64,000 nucleotides of DNA from Caulobacter radicis. Lineage in GTDB: Bacteria > Pseudomonadota > Alphaproteobacteria > Caulobacterales > Caulobacteraceae. Location of the stretch: assembly GCF_003094615.1 (NCBI RefSeq), contig NZ_QDKO01000006.1, positions 1 through 64,000 on the forward strand, read 5' to 3'. Each line of letters starts with the position of its first letter. The stretch's first letter is position 1. Below the pieces are notes generated by a model that had not been told where the DNA came from, made no database searches, and worked only from the letters and a program-made list of their open reading frames with translations. Shown piece by piece: positions 24,709 to 35,680 of the stretch. The position numbers were made by a program, and so were the translations under genes.

Positions 24709-25470
24709 CTAGTCCTTGATCTCGGGCAGCAGCCGCTCGAAGTGCGCCTCGACCTGGCCGTAGCACTCGCAGGCGCGGCGTTCGAGCTTGCGGCGATCGA
24801 GGATCTCCACCCGGCCGCGGCGGGTCTGGATGATCCCGTCGGCCTGCAGCACCTTGGCCGCGGCGGTGACGGTGGTGCGCTGCACGCCCATCATGTCGGC
24901 CAGCGCCTCCTGGGTCAGGCGCACCACGTCCTCGCCCGAGCGGTCGTGCGCCGACAGCAGCCAGCGGCAGCAGCGCTGCTCGATGGTGTGCAGGGCGTTG
25001 CAGGCCACCGACTGCATCATCTGGGCGATCATGGCGTCGGCGTAGCGGGTGAAGAGGTCGCCCATGCCCGGAAAGCGCTGGCGCATCTCGTCCAGGCGCG
25101 CGGTCGGCACCACGAAGGCCGGTCCAGGGACCTGCACTACCGCGCGGCCGTAGGCGGGCTTCAGCCCGCCGCTGACGATGCCGCCCAGCGCGCCTTCCCA
25201 GCCGACGGTGGCGGCCTCGACCTCGCGGCCCTCGGCGGTGACCACCAGGAGGGCGACCATGGTCGGCCGGCACGGCAAATAGGTGTTGCGCACGTCCTCG
25301 CCGACATCGAACAGCACCTGTCCCCGCGCCAGGGCGGTCAGGGACAGGCCGGTCTTCAGCGCGGCGCGCGCCTCGTCTGACAGGGCCAGCAGCAGGCGAT
25401 TGCCGGCATAGGCCTGGGTGACCCGCTCGGCGCGGGCGTCTCGTTCGTTCAGTTCTGCGGAGTCGGCCAT
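24709..25470 (-). CDS. Crp/Fnr family transcriptional regulator
   Basis: The protein has an N-terminal cyclic-nucleotide-binding-like beta-barrel (about 25-140), a dimerisation helix around QMMQSVACNALHTIEQRCCR and a Crp-type HTH (LTQEALADMMGVQRTTVTAA). The FNR N-terminal Cys cluster is absent, so it is not an FNR-like iron-sulphur sensor. Several cysteines occur around the dimerisation helix and near the C-terminus. The ligand is unknown. The start could be 25470 or 25482, twelve bases apart; neither has a strong Shine-Dalgarno sequence. No target is evident. Confidence 0.85.
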   Translation of the reverse strand: MADSAELNERDARAERVTQAYAGNRLLLALSDEARAALKTGLSLTALARGQVLFDVGEDVRNTYLPCRPTMVALLVVTAEGREVEAATVGWEGALGGIVSGGLKPAYGRAVVQVPGPAFVVPTARLDEMRQRFPGMGDLFTRYADAMIAQMMQSVACNALHTIEQRCCRWLLSAHDRSGEDVVRLTQEALADMMGVQRTTVTAAAKVLQADGIIQTRRGRVEILDRRKLERRACECYGQVEAHFERLLPEIKD

Positions 25471-25540
25471 GGCGGCATCCAACGGCGGCGCTTGCTCACC
25501 GTTAAAGCGCGCGGAGGCCGCCTTTCGTTGCGTGAAGCCT

Positions 25541-25750
25541 TCAGCTCAGCAGGGTGGGCCTGTGCAGCTGCCCGGTTTCGTCCTGCAAGTGCATGCGCAC
25601 CGGCAGGCCAAGGCCCGTCGCCTGCTCGGCCAGCCGGACGGCCGCGCGTTCGGCTTCGTGGCGGTTGCGGTAGGCCCCGAACCGGAGCTGGTCGCCGATG
25701 ATGGTCCACCGGTCGCCCACCTGGACGACGCCGTAATGCACTTCGGCCAT
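25541..25750 (-). CDS. Small conserved hypothetical protein (69 aa)
   Basis: The start at 25750 is preceded by GGGAGGA at good spacing, and the much longer upstream frame is discarded. The protein reads as a compact alpha/beta domain beginning MAEVHYGVVQVGDRWTIIGD. The middle segment YRNRHEAERAAVRLAEQA resembles DUF2188-like domains, which have no known function. It is divergent from the TIGR02301 gene across the structured region at 25804-25894. Confidence 0.65.
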   Translation of the reverse strand: MAEVHYGVVQVGDRWTIIGDQLRFGAYRNRHEAERAAVRLAEQATGLGLPVRMHLQDETGQLHRPTLLS

Positions 25751-25803
25751 GACACGTCCTCCCTTCTGCGCTGTCGGAGTGGTCGTTTCTCGCCGCCCCT
25801 GAC

Positions 25804-25894
25804 TTATCCACAGCCTGACGCCGATCCTTGTTGATAGCAAGGCCCTGAAGAGTCGAAGTTTCGACTCCAAAAGGGCAAGCGCGGCTGTGGATGA
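25804..25894. other. Structured intergenic region bracketed by DnaA-box-like sequences
   Basis: A perfect DnaA box TTATCCACA lies at 25804-25812, and TGTGGATGA (box with one mismatch, opposite strand) at 25886-25894. The flanking arms ATCCACAGCC and GGCTGTGGAT pair over 10 bp. Inside are two more hairpins, CCTTG-N7-CAAGG and AGTCGAA-GT-TTCGACT (25851-25866). No ORF is convincing here. It could be a regulatory DnaA site, an sRNA or both. Confidence 0.5.
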
Positions 25895-25961
25895 ATACGG
25901 CGCCGCTCGCCCCGTGCGGGCGTGGCGATGACAGGCCGCGCCCTTGCGGCGATAATGGCGC

Positions 25962-26408
25962 ATGCTTCGCGCGCGCGCCCTCGTCCCGGCCCTGGCGGCC
26001 CTGCTGCTGACCGCTCCGGCGGCTTTGTCGGCGCACGCCCAGGAACGCGAGCCGGCCGACCGCCAGCGCCTGCTCGACCTGGCCTATGCGCTGGGCCAGA
26101 GCCACGCCCTGCGCCAGGCCTGCGAAGGCGCGGGCGACCAGTTCTGGCGCGCGCGGATGATGCGCCTGATCGATGTCGAGGCGGCCGATACGACCTTCAA
26201 CGACAGGCTGCGCGACCGCTTCAACGGCGGCTTCGCGGCCAGCCAGGCCGGCCATCCGGAAGGCTGCTCCCCCGAGAGCCGCCGGGCCGAACGCCAGGCC
26301 GCCCAGCGCGGCCGCGCCCTCGCCTCCAAGCTGTCGCAGACAGTGGTGTTCAACGAGCCCGTGCAAGCTTCGCCGGATTCCGTGGCGGACGGGCGAGGGG
26401 CGCGCTAA
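25962..26408 (+). CDS. TIGR02301-family exported protein
   Basis: The 148-residue precursor begins [20 protein letters not shown], a Sec signal. The mature helical domain carries the family pattern [17 protein letters not shown], followed by [10 protein letters not shown] and a conserved single cysteine in EGCSPES. TIGR02301 is a small family largely confined to Alphaproteobacteria, of unknown function. It ends 68 bp before the stomatin-like gene and could be part of the same transcript. Confidence 0.78.
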   Translation: MLRARALVPALAALLLTAPAALSAHAQEREPADRQRLLDLAYALGQSHALRQACEGAGDQFWRARMMRLIDVEAADTTFNDRLRDRFNGGFAASQAGHPEGCSPESRRAERQAAQRGRALASKLSQTVVFNEPVQASPDSVADGRGAR

Positions 26409-26476
26409 CCTCGCCTCATGGGCGCAGGCGACCGGCGGCGAGGGCCGCGGGGCCGGCCCGTTCGGGAGGCGTAGAC

Positions 26477-27448
26477 TTGGCCGCTTATCTGGTTCCCCTG
26501 GTCCTGCTCGTGCTGGCGATCCTGCTGGTCGTCAACGTCATCAAGATCGTGCCGCAGGGCCGCGAGTTCACCGTCGAGCGTTTCGGCCGCTACACCCGCA
26601 CGCTCAAGCCCGGCATCAGCATCCTGACCCCCTTCGTCGAGACCATCGGCCGACGGGTGAACATGATGGAGCAGGTGCTCGACGTCCCCAAGCAGGAGGT
26701 CATCACCAAGGACAACGTATCGGTGACCGTCGACGCCATCGTCTTCATCCAGGTGATGGACGCCTCGGCCGCGGCCTATCGGGTCGACAACCTGATCTAC
26801 GCCATCACCCAGCTGGCCCAGACCAACCTGCGCACCGTGGTCGGCTCGATGGAGCTGGACGAGGTGCTCTCCCAGCGCGACCACATCAACTCGCGCCTGC
26901 TGGCCACGATCGACGACGCCACCGGCCCCTGGGGCGTCAAGGTCGCCCGCATCGAGATCAAGGACCTGACGCCGCCGGCCGACATCACCAACGCCATGGC
27001 CCGCCAGATGAAGGCCGAGCGCGAGCGCCGCGCCGTGATCACCGAGGCCGAGGGCGAGAAGCAGGCCCAGATCGCCCGCGCCGAGGGCGCCAAGCAGTCG
27101 GCCATCCTGCAGGCCGAGGGCCGCCGCGAGGCCGCCTACCGCGACGCCGAGGCCCGCGAGCGCGAAGCCGAGGCCGAGGCCAAGGCCACCGCCTTCGTGT
27201 CGGAGGCCATCGCCCGCGGCGACGTCAACGCCATCAACTACTTCGTGGCCCAGAAATACGTCGAGGCGTTCGGCGACCTGGCCCGCTCGCCCAACGCCAA
27301 GACCGTGATCGTGCCGGCCGACTTCGCCGGCATCACCGGCACGGTGGCCGGGGTCGGCGAACTGATCCGCTCGCTGGGCGGACCGGACGCCACCCCGCCC
27401 GTGCGCTCCGCGGCCGTGCCGACCAGCACGCCGCGCAAGGGAGGCTGA
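26477..27448 (+). CDS. SPFH/stomatin-like membrane protease-associated protein (QmcA type)
   Basis: The 323-residue protein has one N-terminal transmembrane helix (about 4-20), an SPFH/band 7 domain (about 25-190) and a long Glu/Ala/Arg-rich coiled coil (about 190-250) that drives oligomerisation. The only good start is a TTG at 26477 preceded by GGGAGG, giving [15 protein letters not shown] as the anchor. Stomatin/QmcA proteins form membrane microdomain scaffolds and pair with NfeD partners. The nfeD-like gene follows by 4 bp here, supporting the assignment. Confidence 0.9.
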   Translation: MAAYLVPLVLLVLAILLVVNVIKIVPQGREFTVERFGRYTRTLKPGISILTPFVETIGRRVNMMEQVLDVPKQEVITKDNVSVTVDAIVFIQVMDASAAAYRVDNLIYAITQLAQTNLRTVVGSMELDEVLSQRDHINSRLLATIDDATGPWGVKVARIEIKDLTPPADITNAMARQMKAERERRAVITEAEGEKQAQIARAEGAKQSAILQAEGRREAAYRDAEAREREAEAEAKATAFVSEAIARGDVNAINYFVAQKYVEAFGDLARSPNAKTVIVPADFAGITGTVAGVGELIRSLGGPDATPPVRSAAVPTSTPRKGG

Positions 27449-27452
27449 GGCC

Positions 27453-27917
27453 ATGACCGGCCTGATCGACTTCTACGTCAACCATCCCTTCTGGCTGTGG
27501 CTGTCGGCGGCGGCCGTGTTCCTGGCGATCGAGGTGGGCACGGGCACCGGCTGGCTGCTATGGCCGGCCGCCTCGGCGGCCGCCGTGGGGGTCGTGGCCC
27601 TGCTGCTGCCGACCAACCTGCCGGTGGAGATCGCCCTCTTCGCCGTGCTGACCATCGCCAGCACCTACTTCGCCCGCCGCTTCCTGCGGCCGGCCCTGGC
27701 CGGACCCGATCCCGACCTCAACGATCCCACCCTGCGCCTGCTCGGCCGCCCGGCCGAGGTGGTCGCCGCCTTCGAGAACGGCCGCGGCCGGGTGTTCGTC
27801 GACGGCAAGGAATGGGCCGCCCAGACGGAGGGCGAGGCCGAGGGCGAGACCGCCCCAGAGGCCGGGACGCGGGTCTCGGTGGTGGGCGTGCACGGCGCGG
27901 TGCTGACGGTTCGCTGA
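27453..27917 (+). CDS. NfeD-family membrane protein
   Basis: The 154-residue protein has three transmembrane segments (about 12-28, 30-48 and 52-68), then a C-terminal OB-fold domain (about 85-154) ending in a strand VVGVHGAVLTVR. This is the short NfeD type that works with stomatin-like proteins in membrane organisation and quality control. It starts 4 bp after the stomatin-like gene, so the two are coupled. Confidence 0.88.
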   Translation: MTGLIDFYVNHPFWLWLSAAAVFLAIEVGTGTGWLLWPAASAAAVGVVALLLPTNLPVEIALFAVLTIASTYFARRFLRPALAGPDPDLNDPTLRLLGRPAEVVAAFENGRGRVFVDGKEWAAQTEGEAEGETAPEAGTRVSVVGVHGAVLTVR

Positions 27918-28070
27918 AGAACCGGCGGCGCCTTTTTGCGTTTCGCGCGTTGTGGGTCGGCGTAAGCTGAAGCTTCACGTCGGCTTGCACTCGTGGGTCG
28001 CTATGTCGTCCAGCGGACGGCGGAGGCGGCCAGACTGTGCTGTATCTCAAGGGCGCCCATAGGAACGGCC

Positions 28071-29927
28071 ATGCTCGACGCCTTCTACGCCGATCCGTCA
28101 AAGCGCGTCTCCGGCCGCGCGACCACCTCGGACGACGACCTCGCCGACATCGAATTCCTGCACGGCATCAGCGTCGAGCTGATCGGCGAGCACGATCGCC
28201 TGGAGCTGTACGGCAAGATCGTCGACGCGGCCGTGTCGATCACCCGCTCGCAGTTCGGGACCATGCAGCTGCTGTGCCCGCAGGGCGACCCGTCGGGCCA
28301 TGGCGGGGAACTACAGCTTCTGGCCTATCGCGGACTGCCGCCGGAAGCCGTCGCGTTCTGGGGCTGGGTGACCCCTTCGGCCCACAGCAGCTGCACCCTG
28401 GCGCTGCGCTCGGGCCGGCGCGCGGTCATCCCCGACTATGAGGACTGGGACGAGATCGCCGGCACCGAGGACCTGCAGGCCTTCCGCCGCACCGGCATCC
28501 GCGCGGCCCAGACGACGCCGCTGCGGTCTCGCGACGGCAGCCTGCTGGGCATGATCTCGACCCATTGGAGCCAGGCCCACAACCCCTCCGAACGGGATCT
28601 TCGCCTGCTCGACATCCTGGCGCGGCAGGCCGCCGACCTGCTGGAGCGGACCATCGCCGAAGAGGCTCTGCGTGCGCGCGAACGGGAACTGGCCAGCACC
28701 GTCACCGCCCTGCGCGCCGCCGAGGGCGAGCTGCGCCAACTCAACGAGACGCTGGAAACCCATGTCCAGGAGCGCACCAACGCGCTGCTGGCCGCCGAGG
28801 GCCAGGTCCGCCAGATGCAGAAGCTGGAAGCCATCGGCCAGCTGACCGGCGGAGTGGCGCACGACTTCAACAACCTGCTGACCGTCATCCGTTCGTCGGC
28901 CGAACTGCTGCGCCGCCCCTCGCTGCCCGAGGCCAAGCGCGAGCGCTACCTGGATGCGATCGCCGAGACCGCCGACCGCGCCGCCAAGCTCACCGCGCAG
29001 CTGCTGGCCTTCGCCCGCCGCCAGACCCTGAAGCCGACCACCTTCGACGTCGGCGCGCGGATCGCCAGCGTCGCCGACATGCTGGGCGCCATCGTCGGCG
29101 GCCGCATCCGCCTGACCGTCGAGCCCAGCCTGGCCCCGTGTTTCGTGGAGGCCGACGCCAGTCAGTTCGAGACCGCCCTGGTCAACATGGCGGTGAACGC
29201 GCGCGACGCCATGGACGGCGACGGCGACCTCGTCATCCGCGCCTACGAGGCCGCGTCGCTGCCGGCGCTGCGCGGGCAAGGCGGCCACGAAGGGCCGTTC
29301 GTCGCCGTCTCGATCACCGACACCGGCTCTGGCATGTCGCCCCGGGTGCTGGATCAGATCTTCGAGCCGTTCTTCACCACCAAGGACGTCGGCAAGGGCA
29401 CCGGCCTTGGCCTGTCGCAGGTGTTCGGCTTCGCCAAGCAGTCGGGCGGCGACGTAGACGTCGAAAGCCTGGAGGGCGAAGGCTCGACCTTCACGCTGTA
29501 CCTGCCGCAGGTCGACGCCCCGGCCGAGGCGGCCGCCGCCGACGCCGTGGAGACGGCCGCCGACGAACACGGCGCCATCCTCATCGTCGAGGACAACGCC
29601 GAAGTCGGCGACTTCGCGCGCCAGCTGCTGGAGGACCTGGGCTACGAGACCTGCCTCGTCGCCAACGGCCAGCGCGCCATCGCCGTGCTGGAGGAACGCG
29701 GCGACGCCTTCGACTACGTCTTCACCGACGTTGTCATGCCCGGCATCAGCGGCCTGGAGCTGGCCCGGCGCATCCGCAGCCGCTGGCCCGGCCTGCCGGT
29801 GGTGCTGACCAGCGGCTACAGCCAGGTGCTGGCCGACGACGCCCACCACGGCTTCCCAGTGCTGCAAAAGCCCTATGCGATCGGCGAGCTGGGACGCATG
29901 CTCCGTTCGGCCCGCCGTTCCAGCTGA
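28071..29927 (+). CDS. GAF-domain hybrid histidine kinase
   Basis: The 618-residue soluble protein has a GAF domain (about 25-185) and a short coiled coil. The HisKA domain has its phosphoacceptor at H264 in [12 protein letters not shown]. The HATPase domain carries N, G1 and G2 boxes including SITDTGSGM and [11 protein letters not shown]-terminal receiver domain has phospho-acceptor D553 in [10 protein letters not shown]. It belongs to the class whose own receiver is the first phosphorylation target. No membrane segment or separate response regulator is adjacent. The ATG at 28071 follows AGGAA; the GTG at 27993 is rejected as lacking one. Confidence 0.9.
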   Translation: MLDAFYADPSKRVSGRATTSDDDLADIEFLHGISVELIGEHDRLELYGKIVDAAVSITRSQFGTMQLLCPQGDPSGHGGELQLLAYRGLPPEAVAFWGWVTPSAHSSCTLALRSGRRAVIPDYEDWDEIAGTEDLQAFRRTGIRAAQTTPLRSRDGSLLGMISTHWSQAHNPSERDLRLLDILARQAADLLERTIAEEALRARERELASTVTALRAAEGELRQLNETLETHVQERTNALLAAEGQVRQMQKLEAIGQLTGGVAHDFNNLLTVIRSSAELLRRPSLPEAKRERYLDAIAETADRAAKLTAQLLAFARRQTLKPTTFDVGARIASVADMLGAIVGGRIRLTVEPSLAPCFVEADASQFETALVNMAVNARDAMDGDGDLVIRAYEAASLPALRGQGGHEGPFVAVSITDTGSGMSPRVLDQIFEPFFTTKDVGKGTGLGLSQVFGFAKQSGGDVDVESLEGEGSTFTLYLPQVDAPAEAAAADAVETAADEHGAILIVEDNAEVGDFARQLLEDLGYETCLVANGQRAIAVLEERGDAFDYVFTDVVMPGISGLELARRIRSRWPGLPVVLTSGYSQVLADDAHHGFPVLQKPYAIGELGRMLRSARRSS

Positions 29928-30000
29928 CGACTGCTGACAGATCCGGGCGCGGCGGCAGGCTAGTCCGGCCGCTGTCCAGAGCCAGTCCGACGGAGTCCCG

Positions 30001-30360
30001 ATGAAGAGATCGCTTTGCGCGCTGGCCGGCGCGGCCCTGCTGGGCATGAACGCCGGCGCGGCGCTCGCCCAGGACCTCTATATCGGCACGGTGGACGTCC
30101 AGAAGGACCAGGTAATCCTCACCCGCTGCGATCTCGCCGCCAACCGCTACGTCCTGCGCGACCGCGACGGCGAGCAGGAAAAGCCGGTCGCCAAGCTGCG
30201 CGAGAGCCTCAAGACCTTGAAGGCGCCGGTCTATGTCGAGGTGATCGGCCAGTATGTCGAGATCGAGGGCGAAGACGGTAACGCCCTGGACGTCATCGCC
30301 CTGGAGGGGCTGAAGGCGGGCAAGTCGTGTCACCTGGCCGACGCCCTGGGATCGAACTAG
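30001..30360 (+). CDS. Small exported protein of unknown function
   Basis: The 119-residue precursor has a signal peptide ending in ALAQ. The mature domain of about 95 residues begins [20 protein letters not shown] and appears as a small beta-rich fold with two cysteines, C41 and C112. I do not recognise the family. It stands alone between the histidine kinase and the ABC exporter genes. Confidence 0.65.
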   Translation: MKRSLCALAGAALLGMNAGAALAQDLYIGTVDVQKDQVILTRCDLAANRYVLRDRDGEQEKPVAKLRESLKTLKAPVYVEVIGQYVEIEGEDGNALDVIALEGLKAGKSCHLADALGSN

Positions 30361-30439
30361 GCGCATCGCTCGCCACTGGCGCTTTACGCCGCGCGCCCCC
30401 ATCTGGGCGCGGACCGCACGGACGAGAGGGAACAGACGG

Positions 30440-31362
<923 letters not shown>

Positions 31363-31366
<4 letters not shown>

Positions 31367-32124
31367 ACATCCACGCCGTCGCCGCCATCTATCGCTTCGA
31401 GATGGCGCGGACCTTCCGCACCCTGTTGCAGAGCATCGCTTCGCCGGTGCTGTCGACCTCGCTCTATTTCGTCGTCTTCGGCGCGGCCATCGGCTCGCGC
31501 ATGACCGCCGTCGACGGCGTGCCCTACGGCGCGTTCATCGTGCCGGGCCTGATCATGCTGTCGATCCTGACCGAGAGCCTGTCGAACGCCTCGTTCGGCA
31601 TCTACATGCCCAAGTGGTCGGGGACGATCTACGAGGTGCTGTCGGCCCCCGTCTCGCCGTTCGAGATCGTGCTGGGCTATGTCGGCGCGGCGGCCAGCAA
31701 GTCCCTGATGCTGGGCGTCATCATCCTGGCCACGGCGCGCCTGTTCGTGCCGTTCGAGATCCAGCACCCGCTGTTCATGGCCGCCTTCCTGGTGCTGACC
31801 GCGGTGACGTTCAGCCTGTTCGGCTTCATCCTGGGCATCTGGGCCGACAGCTTCGAGAAGCTGCAGATCGTGCCGCTGCTGGTGATCACGCCCCTGACCT
31901 TCCTGGGCGGCAGCTTCTATTCGATCGACATGCTGCCGGGCGTGTGGCGGACGATCTCGCTGTTCAACCCGGTGGTCTACCTGGTCAGCGGCTTCCGCTG
32001 GAGCTTCTTCGGCACCTCGGACGTCGGCGTCGGCGTCAGCCTGGCGGCCACCTGCGGCGTGCTGGTGCTGTGCCTGGCGATCATCGCCTGGGTCTTCAAG
32101 ACCGGCTACCGCCTGAAGAACTGA
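31363..32124 (+). CDS. ABC-2 type transporter permease
   Basis: The 253-residue protein has six transmembrane segments and the ABC-2 membrane family pattern, including [16 protein letters not shown] and the later [14 protein letters not shown] segment near the C-terminal helices. Together with the upstream ATPase, with which it overlaps by ATGA, it should form a dimeric exporter in the inner membrane. It converges with a TetR gene 3 bp away. Confidence 0.9.
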
Positions 32125-32127
32125 CGG

Positions 32128-32706
32128 CTAGCCGAACAGCGCGGCGATGATGTCTCGATAGGCCCGCTCCATCGCCGCCGGCGCGGCGGTGGAGCCGCGC
32201 GCCCCGCGCAGTTGCAGACCGTCGAGGATCAGGCCGAGGAAGGCGATGCGGGCGACCAGGTCATCGTCGGTCCAGCCCGGCTTGCGGAACGGCGCCAGGG
32301 CCTGCACGCCGCGCTCCAGTTGGGCCGTCTCGACGAGGTGGACCACCTGCGCGACCACCGCGTTGCGCTCGGCCTCGGCCAGGATCTCGAGATCCAGGGC
32401 CGCCACCTTGCTGTCGCGGGCCTGCCTCAGCGCGGAGGGCGCGTCGCGCAGCAGGGTCTCCAGCACCGGTTCGCCCTGGGTGTGGTTCTCGAACGGATCG
32501 AGCACCTTGCGGGCCCGGGCCTCGGCGACCGCGCCGATGATGGCGTCCTTGTTCTCGAAGTGGCGATAGACCTGCCCGACGCTCAAGCCCGCGCCACGGG
32601 CGATCTGGTCCATGGTGGTGGAGTGGAAGCCCGACGTCTGGGCGCGCTCGGTGGCGGCGATGAGGATGTCGCGCCGCTGCGCGGAAGCCTTGCGCTCTCG
32701 CTCCAC
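32128..32706 (-). CDS. TetR/AcrR family transcriptional regulator
   Basis: The 192-residue protein has a TetR-type N-terminal HTH, seen in ARGAGLSVGQVYRHFENKDA, then a helical ligand domain. The start is a GTG at 32706 with a GGAGG-like sequence upstream. It converges with the ABC exporter and does not lie divergently in front of it, so that exporter may or may not be its target. No palindrome stands out in its own 110-bp upstream gap. Confidence 0.86.
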   Translation of the reverse strand: MERERKASAQRRDILIAATERAQTSGFHSTTMDQIARGAGLSVGQVYRHFENKDAIIGAVAEARARKVLDPFENHTQGEPVLETLLRDAPSALRQARDSKVAALDLEILAEAERNAVVAQVVHLVETAQLERGVQALAPFRKPGWTDDDLVARIAFLGLILDGLQLRGARGSTAAPAAMERAYRDIIAALFG

Positions 32707-32817
32707 CTCGCCCCTCCCCTACGCCGATCCACACACGCGCCGGCCGGGCCGGGCGCGAGCCGATCCTACAAGCGTTCGACAGCGGGTGAAATGCGTTGCG
32801 CCCGGCGTGTGTCGGGA

Positions 32818-33330
32818 TCAGTCGGCGGCGCCGCGCTCGATCCTGACCAGGTCCAGCACCCCGACGATCTGGCGGGCCCGCCAGTTGCTGAACAGGAAGG
32901 ACAGCGGGCCGATCGCCAGGGTCACGACCACCGCGACGACGTTGGTCATGTTCTCGCGCACGAAGGTGCCCAGGTCGTCGCCGACGATCTCGGCCACCAG
33001 GGCCGTCACCGACACCGGCACGGTCAGGTAGGTGATGACCACGGCCCGCAGCATCTGCTCCTGCCGCCGGGCGTTCAGCGCCGCCAGGGCCGCCACCGCG
33101 TCGAAGGTCTTGTCGTCGACGCCCTTGAACAGGTCGAGCGCGCGCAGGGTCGAGGGATTCCTGCGGAAGCCGCTGACGAAGTCGACACCCAGATAGCCCC
33201 AGGCGCCGGGCGTGTAGAACCACGATGGAATGAAGGTCCAGCAGGAGAAGTCGCTCTTGAGCCTGCGCCACAGGTCCCAGAACGCCGGCTCCCGCGCGGT
33301 GGCCGTCTCGACCGGTTCCTTCGCCTCCAT
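32818..33330 (-). CDS. Membrane protein of unknown function
   Basis: The 170-residue protein has a long N-terminal amphipathic portion rich in aromatics (FWDLWRRLKSDFSCWTFIPS) and two transmembrane segments (about 98-115 and 130-148). I cannot name the family. It lies between the TetR and Sua5/TsaC genes, all on the same strand, but the gaps are large enough for separate promoters. Confidence 0.68.
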   Translation of the reverse strand: MEAKEPVETATAREPAFWDLWRRLKSDFSCWTFIPSWFYTPGAWGYLGVDFVSGFRRNPSTLRALDLFKGVDDKTFDAVAALAALNARRQEQMLRAVVITYLTVPVSVTALVAEIVGDDLGTFVRENMTNVVAVVVTLAIGPLSFLFSNWRARQIVGVLDLVRIERGAAD

Positions 33331-33393
33331 ACGCGCCCCATCAACCCAGACTAGAGATTCGCGCCGACCCTAGCCGGGGCCGCGTGGTCTTGC

Positions 33394-34383
33394 CTACCCC
33401 ACGAACCCGGCCGCGCGGCGCAGGCGATCGTTGATGGCCTCGCCCAGGCCCTCGTCGGGGATCGGCGCCACGGCTATGGCCGCCGGCGCGGTGCGGTCGG
33501 CCGCCCGCAGGTAGGAAAAGAGATTGGCGGCGGCCTGCGCCAGATCGCCCGTGGGGCTGAGGTTGAACACCCCCTCCCCCTCCGGCCACGGCCCAAAGGC
33601 CAGGAAAGCCTCGCCGGCGTCCGGCGCCTGGGCGTTGATCCGCACCGGGGCGTCGGGGGCGTAGTGCAGGGCCAGGCGCCCGGGCGAGCGCTTGGCGTCG
33701 TCGTCGGCCTCGGCGAGCGGCCCGACCACCGCTTCCAGCTGGGCGCGGGTGACGGCGCCGGGGCGCAGCAGGCGCACGGGGCCGTCGAGCACGGCGACGA
33801 CAGTGGACTCCAGGCCGACCTGGCAGGGCCCGCCGTCGAGCACGGCCGCGCACTTGTCGCCCGTCTCGGCGAAAGCGTCGTCGAAGGTGGTGGGGCTGGG
33901 ACGGCCCGATCGATTGGCCGAGGGGGCCACCACCGGTCCGCCGAACGTGGCCAGCACGGCGCGGGCCAGCGGGTGACCGGGCACGCGGATGGCCACGGTC
34001 TCCAGCCCCGCGCGGGCCAGGTCGCAGACGGCCGAAGGATCGGCGATCGGGGCGACGATGGTCAGGGGGCCGGGCCAGAAGGCTTGCGCCAGGGCTCGCG
34101 CACGATCGTCGAAGGCGGCGATGCTCGCTGCGGTGTCCAGGTCGGCGACGTGGGCGATCAGCGGGTTGAAGCGCGGACGCCCCTTGGCCTCGAAGATCGC
34201 CGCCACGGCCGCGGGGTCGGACGCATCCGCCCCGAGGCCATAGACGGTTTCGGTGGGCAGCAGGACGAGGCCCCCGCTGGCGAGGGCCTGCGCCGCGCGG
34301 GCTACTTCTTCTTGGCCGCCATTTTCGCGGTGAGCGCGAAGCTCACCTTGATCTTGGCCGGTATCTGATCCGTCGACGCCCAT
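33394..34383 (-). CDS. L-threonylcarbamoyladenylate synthase (Sua5/YwlC type); start uncertain
   Basis: The protein carries the YrdC domain, recognisable from GGLVLLPTETVYGLGADA and the later VAPSANRSGRPSPTTF. A Sua5-type C-terminal domain follows. It makes threonylcarbamoyl-AMP from threonine, bicarbonate and ATP for t6A37 tRNA modification. The only in-frame ATG lies at 34383 and would overlap the b561-YceI gene by 82 bp, adding about 25 non-family residues. The true start may be a non-standard codon near 34300. The enzyme call is firm; the N-terminus is not. Confidence 0.85.
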   Translation of the reverse strand: MGVDGSDTGQDQGELRAHRENGGQEEVARAAQALASGGLVLLPTETVYGLGADASDPAAVAAIFEAKGRPRFNPLIAHVADLDTAASIAAFDDRARALAQAFWPGPLTIVAPIADPSAVCDLARAGLETVAIRVPGHPLARAVLATFGGPVVAPSANRSGRPSPTTFDDAFAETGDKCAAVLDGGPCQVGLESTVVAVLDGPVRLLRPGAVTRAQLEAVVGPLAEADDDAKRSPGRLALHYAPDAPVRINAQAPDAGEAFLAFGPWPEGEGVFNLSPTGDLAQAAANLFSYLRAADRTAPAAIAVAPIPDEGLGEAINDRLRRAAGFVG

Positions 34384-35657
34384 TCGCCCTGTCCAACCCC
34401 GAACGCGGTCCGGTCGAGGGTGGTTACACCGCGAGCCTTGGCCGTGTCGCCGTCGATCTTCAGGCTGAAGGGCAGGCTGAGAGGCTTTTTCACGCCGCGC
34501 AGGTTCAGCGTCCCGTCGGCCACGAAGCGGCCCTCGGCGGTCTTGCGGAACTTGGTCGCGGTGAAGGTCGCCTTGGGCGAGGCCGAGGTGTTGAAGAAGT
34601 CGGGGCCCTGCAGGCTCTCGTCGCGCTGGCCGTCGCCCGTGCCGGCCGAGGCCAGGTCGACGCTGACGGTCAGCTTCGAACGGTCCAGCGCCTCCGGCGA
34701 GAACAGGATATCGGCGGTCCAGCGGCTGAACGTCCCGTGGATCGGGGTGTCGGCCCAGGCCAGGTCGAAGTCGAGGTGCGAGCCCTTCTGCACGGTCCAG
34801 GCGACCGGGTCCTTCAGGGCGCTGTCGGCGGGCGGCTCGGTGGTTTCAGCCGGCGTGGCCTGCGGCGCGGGACCGGCCGTCGGCGCGACCGGCGCGGCGG
34901 CCGCCGGCGCCTCGTCCGGCAGGGCCAGGTCGTCGGCGCTGCTTTCGGCCGGCGCGGGCTGCGGCGCCTTGGCCTTGGCGGGGGTGTAGAGATAGCCGGC
35001 GGCGACCACGGCCGCGAAACCGGCGGCGGCCAGCCACAGGCGCGGCTCCTTCAGGCCCGGCTTGGCGCCGGCGGCCATGTGGCCGAACACCTCGTCGCGG
35101 TCGAGGATCTGGTGCTTGGCCACCGCGCCAAGGTGCAGGGCCAGCAGCACGTAGGTGAACTTGACCAGCACGCTGTGGCCGATGTGGCCAAAGTCGTTCC
35201 AGGCGTCCTTGGCCCCGGCGGCCAGCTCCGGCAGGCCCGGAATGTGCGGCCAGGGAATGGCGCCGTAGAGGACGGTCGGGATGTTGATGCGGCTGGTCGA
35301 GGCGATGATCCAGCCGGTCAGGGGCAGGCCGATCATGATCACGTAGAAGCCGACGTGCACGGCGCTGGCGGCCAGCTTTTCCCAGGTCGGCTGGCCGGCC
35401 GGGGCCGGCGGCGACTTGTGGGTGAATTTCCACAGCAGGCGCGCGACGCTGAGCACCAGGATGGTGATGCCGATCGACTTGTGCAGCTGGAAGAGGGCGA
35501 AGGTCTCCGCGCCCTTGGGGCCGTCGTCGGCCCGCCAGCCCAGGATCACCTGGAAGATCAGAGCGGCGGCGATCAGCCAGTGCAGGATGATCGCCACCGT
35601 CGAATAACGGGATGGGCCCGCCGCCGAGGCGGGCTTGGAAAGCGTCTCGGCGGTCAT
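34302..35657 (-). CDS. Cytochrome b561 domain fused to YceI-like domain
   Basis: The 451-residue protein is a fusion. Residues 15-205 are a four-helix di-haem cytochrome b561 domain whose haem-ligand histidines are visible in ILHWLI, LHKSIG, VHVGFY and GHSVL. After a proline/alanine-rich linker (about 228-280), residues 285-451 form a YceI-like beta-barrel lipocalin fold that normally binds isoprenoid quinones. The design suggests an electron-transfer device coupled to a lipid/quinone pocket. A separate free YceI gene lies 23 bp upstream on the same transcript. Confidence 0.88.
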   Translation of the reverse strand: MTAETLSKPASAAGPSRYSTVAIILHWLIAAALIFQVILGWRADDGPKGAETFALFQLHKSIGITILVLSVARLLWKFTHKSPPAPAGQPTWEKLAASAVHVGFYVIMIGLPLTGWIIASTSRINIPTVLYGAIPWPHIPGLPELAAGAKDAWNDFGHIGHSVLVKFTYVLLALHLGAVAKHQILDRDEVFGHMAAGAKPGLKEPRLWLAAAGFAAVVAAGYLYTPAKAKAPQPAPAESSADDLALPDEAPAAAAPVAPTAGPAPQATPAETTEPPADSALKDPVAWTVQKGSHLDFDLAWADTPIHGTFSRWTADILFSPEALDRSKLTVSVDLASAGTGDGQRDESLQGPDFFNTSASPKATFTATKFRKTAEGRFVADGTLNLRGVKKPLSLPFSLKIDGDTAKARGVTTLDRTAFGVGQGEWASTDQIPAKIKVSFALTAKMAAKKK

Positions 35658-35680
35658 AGGCCGTCCCTTAGCTCAGGATC

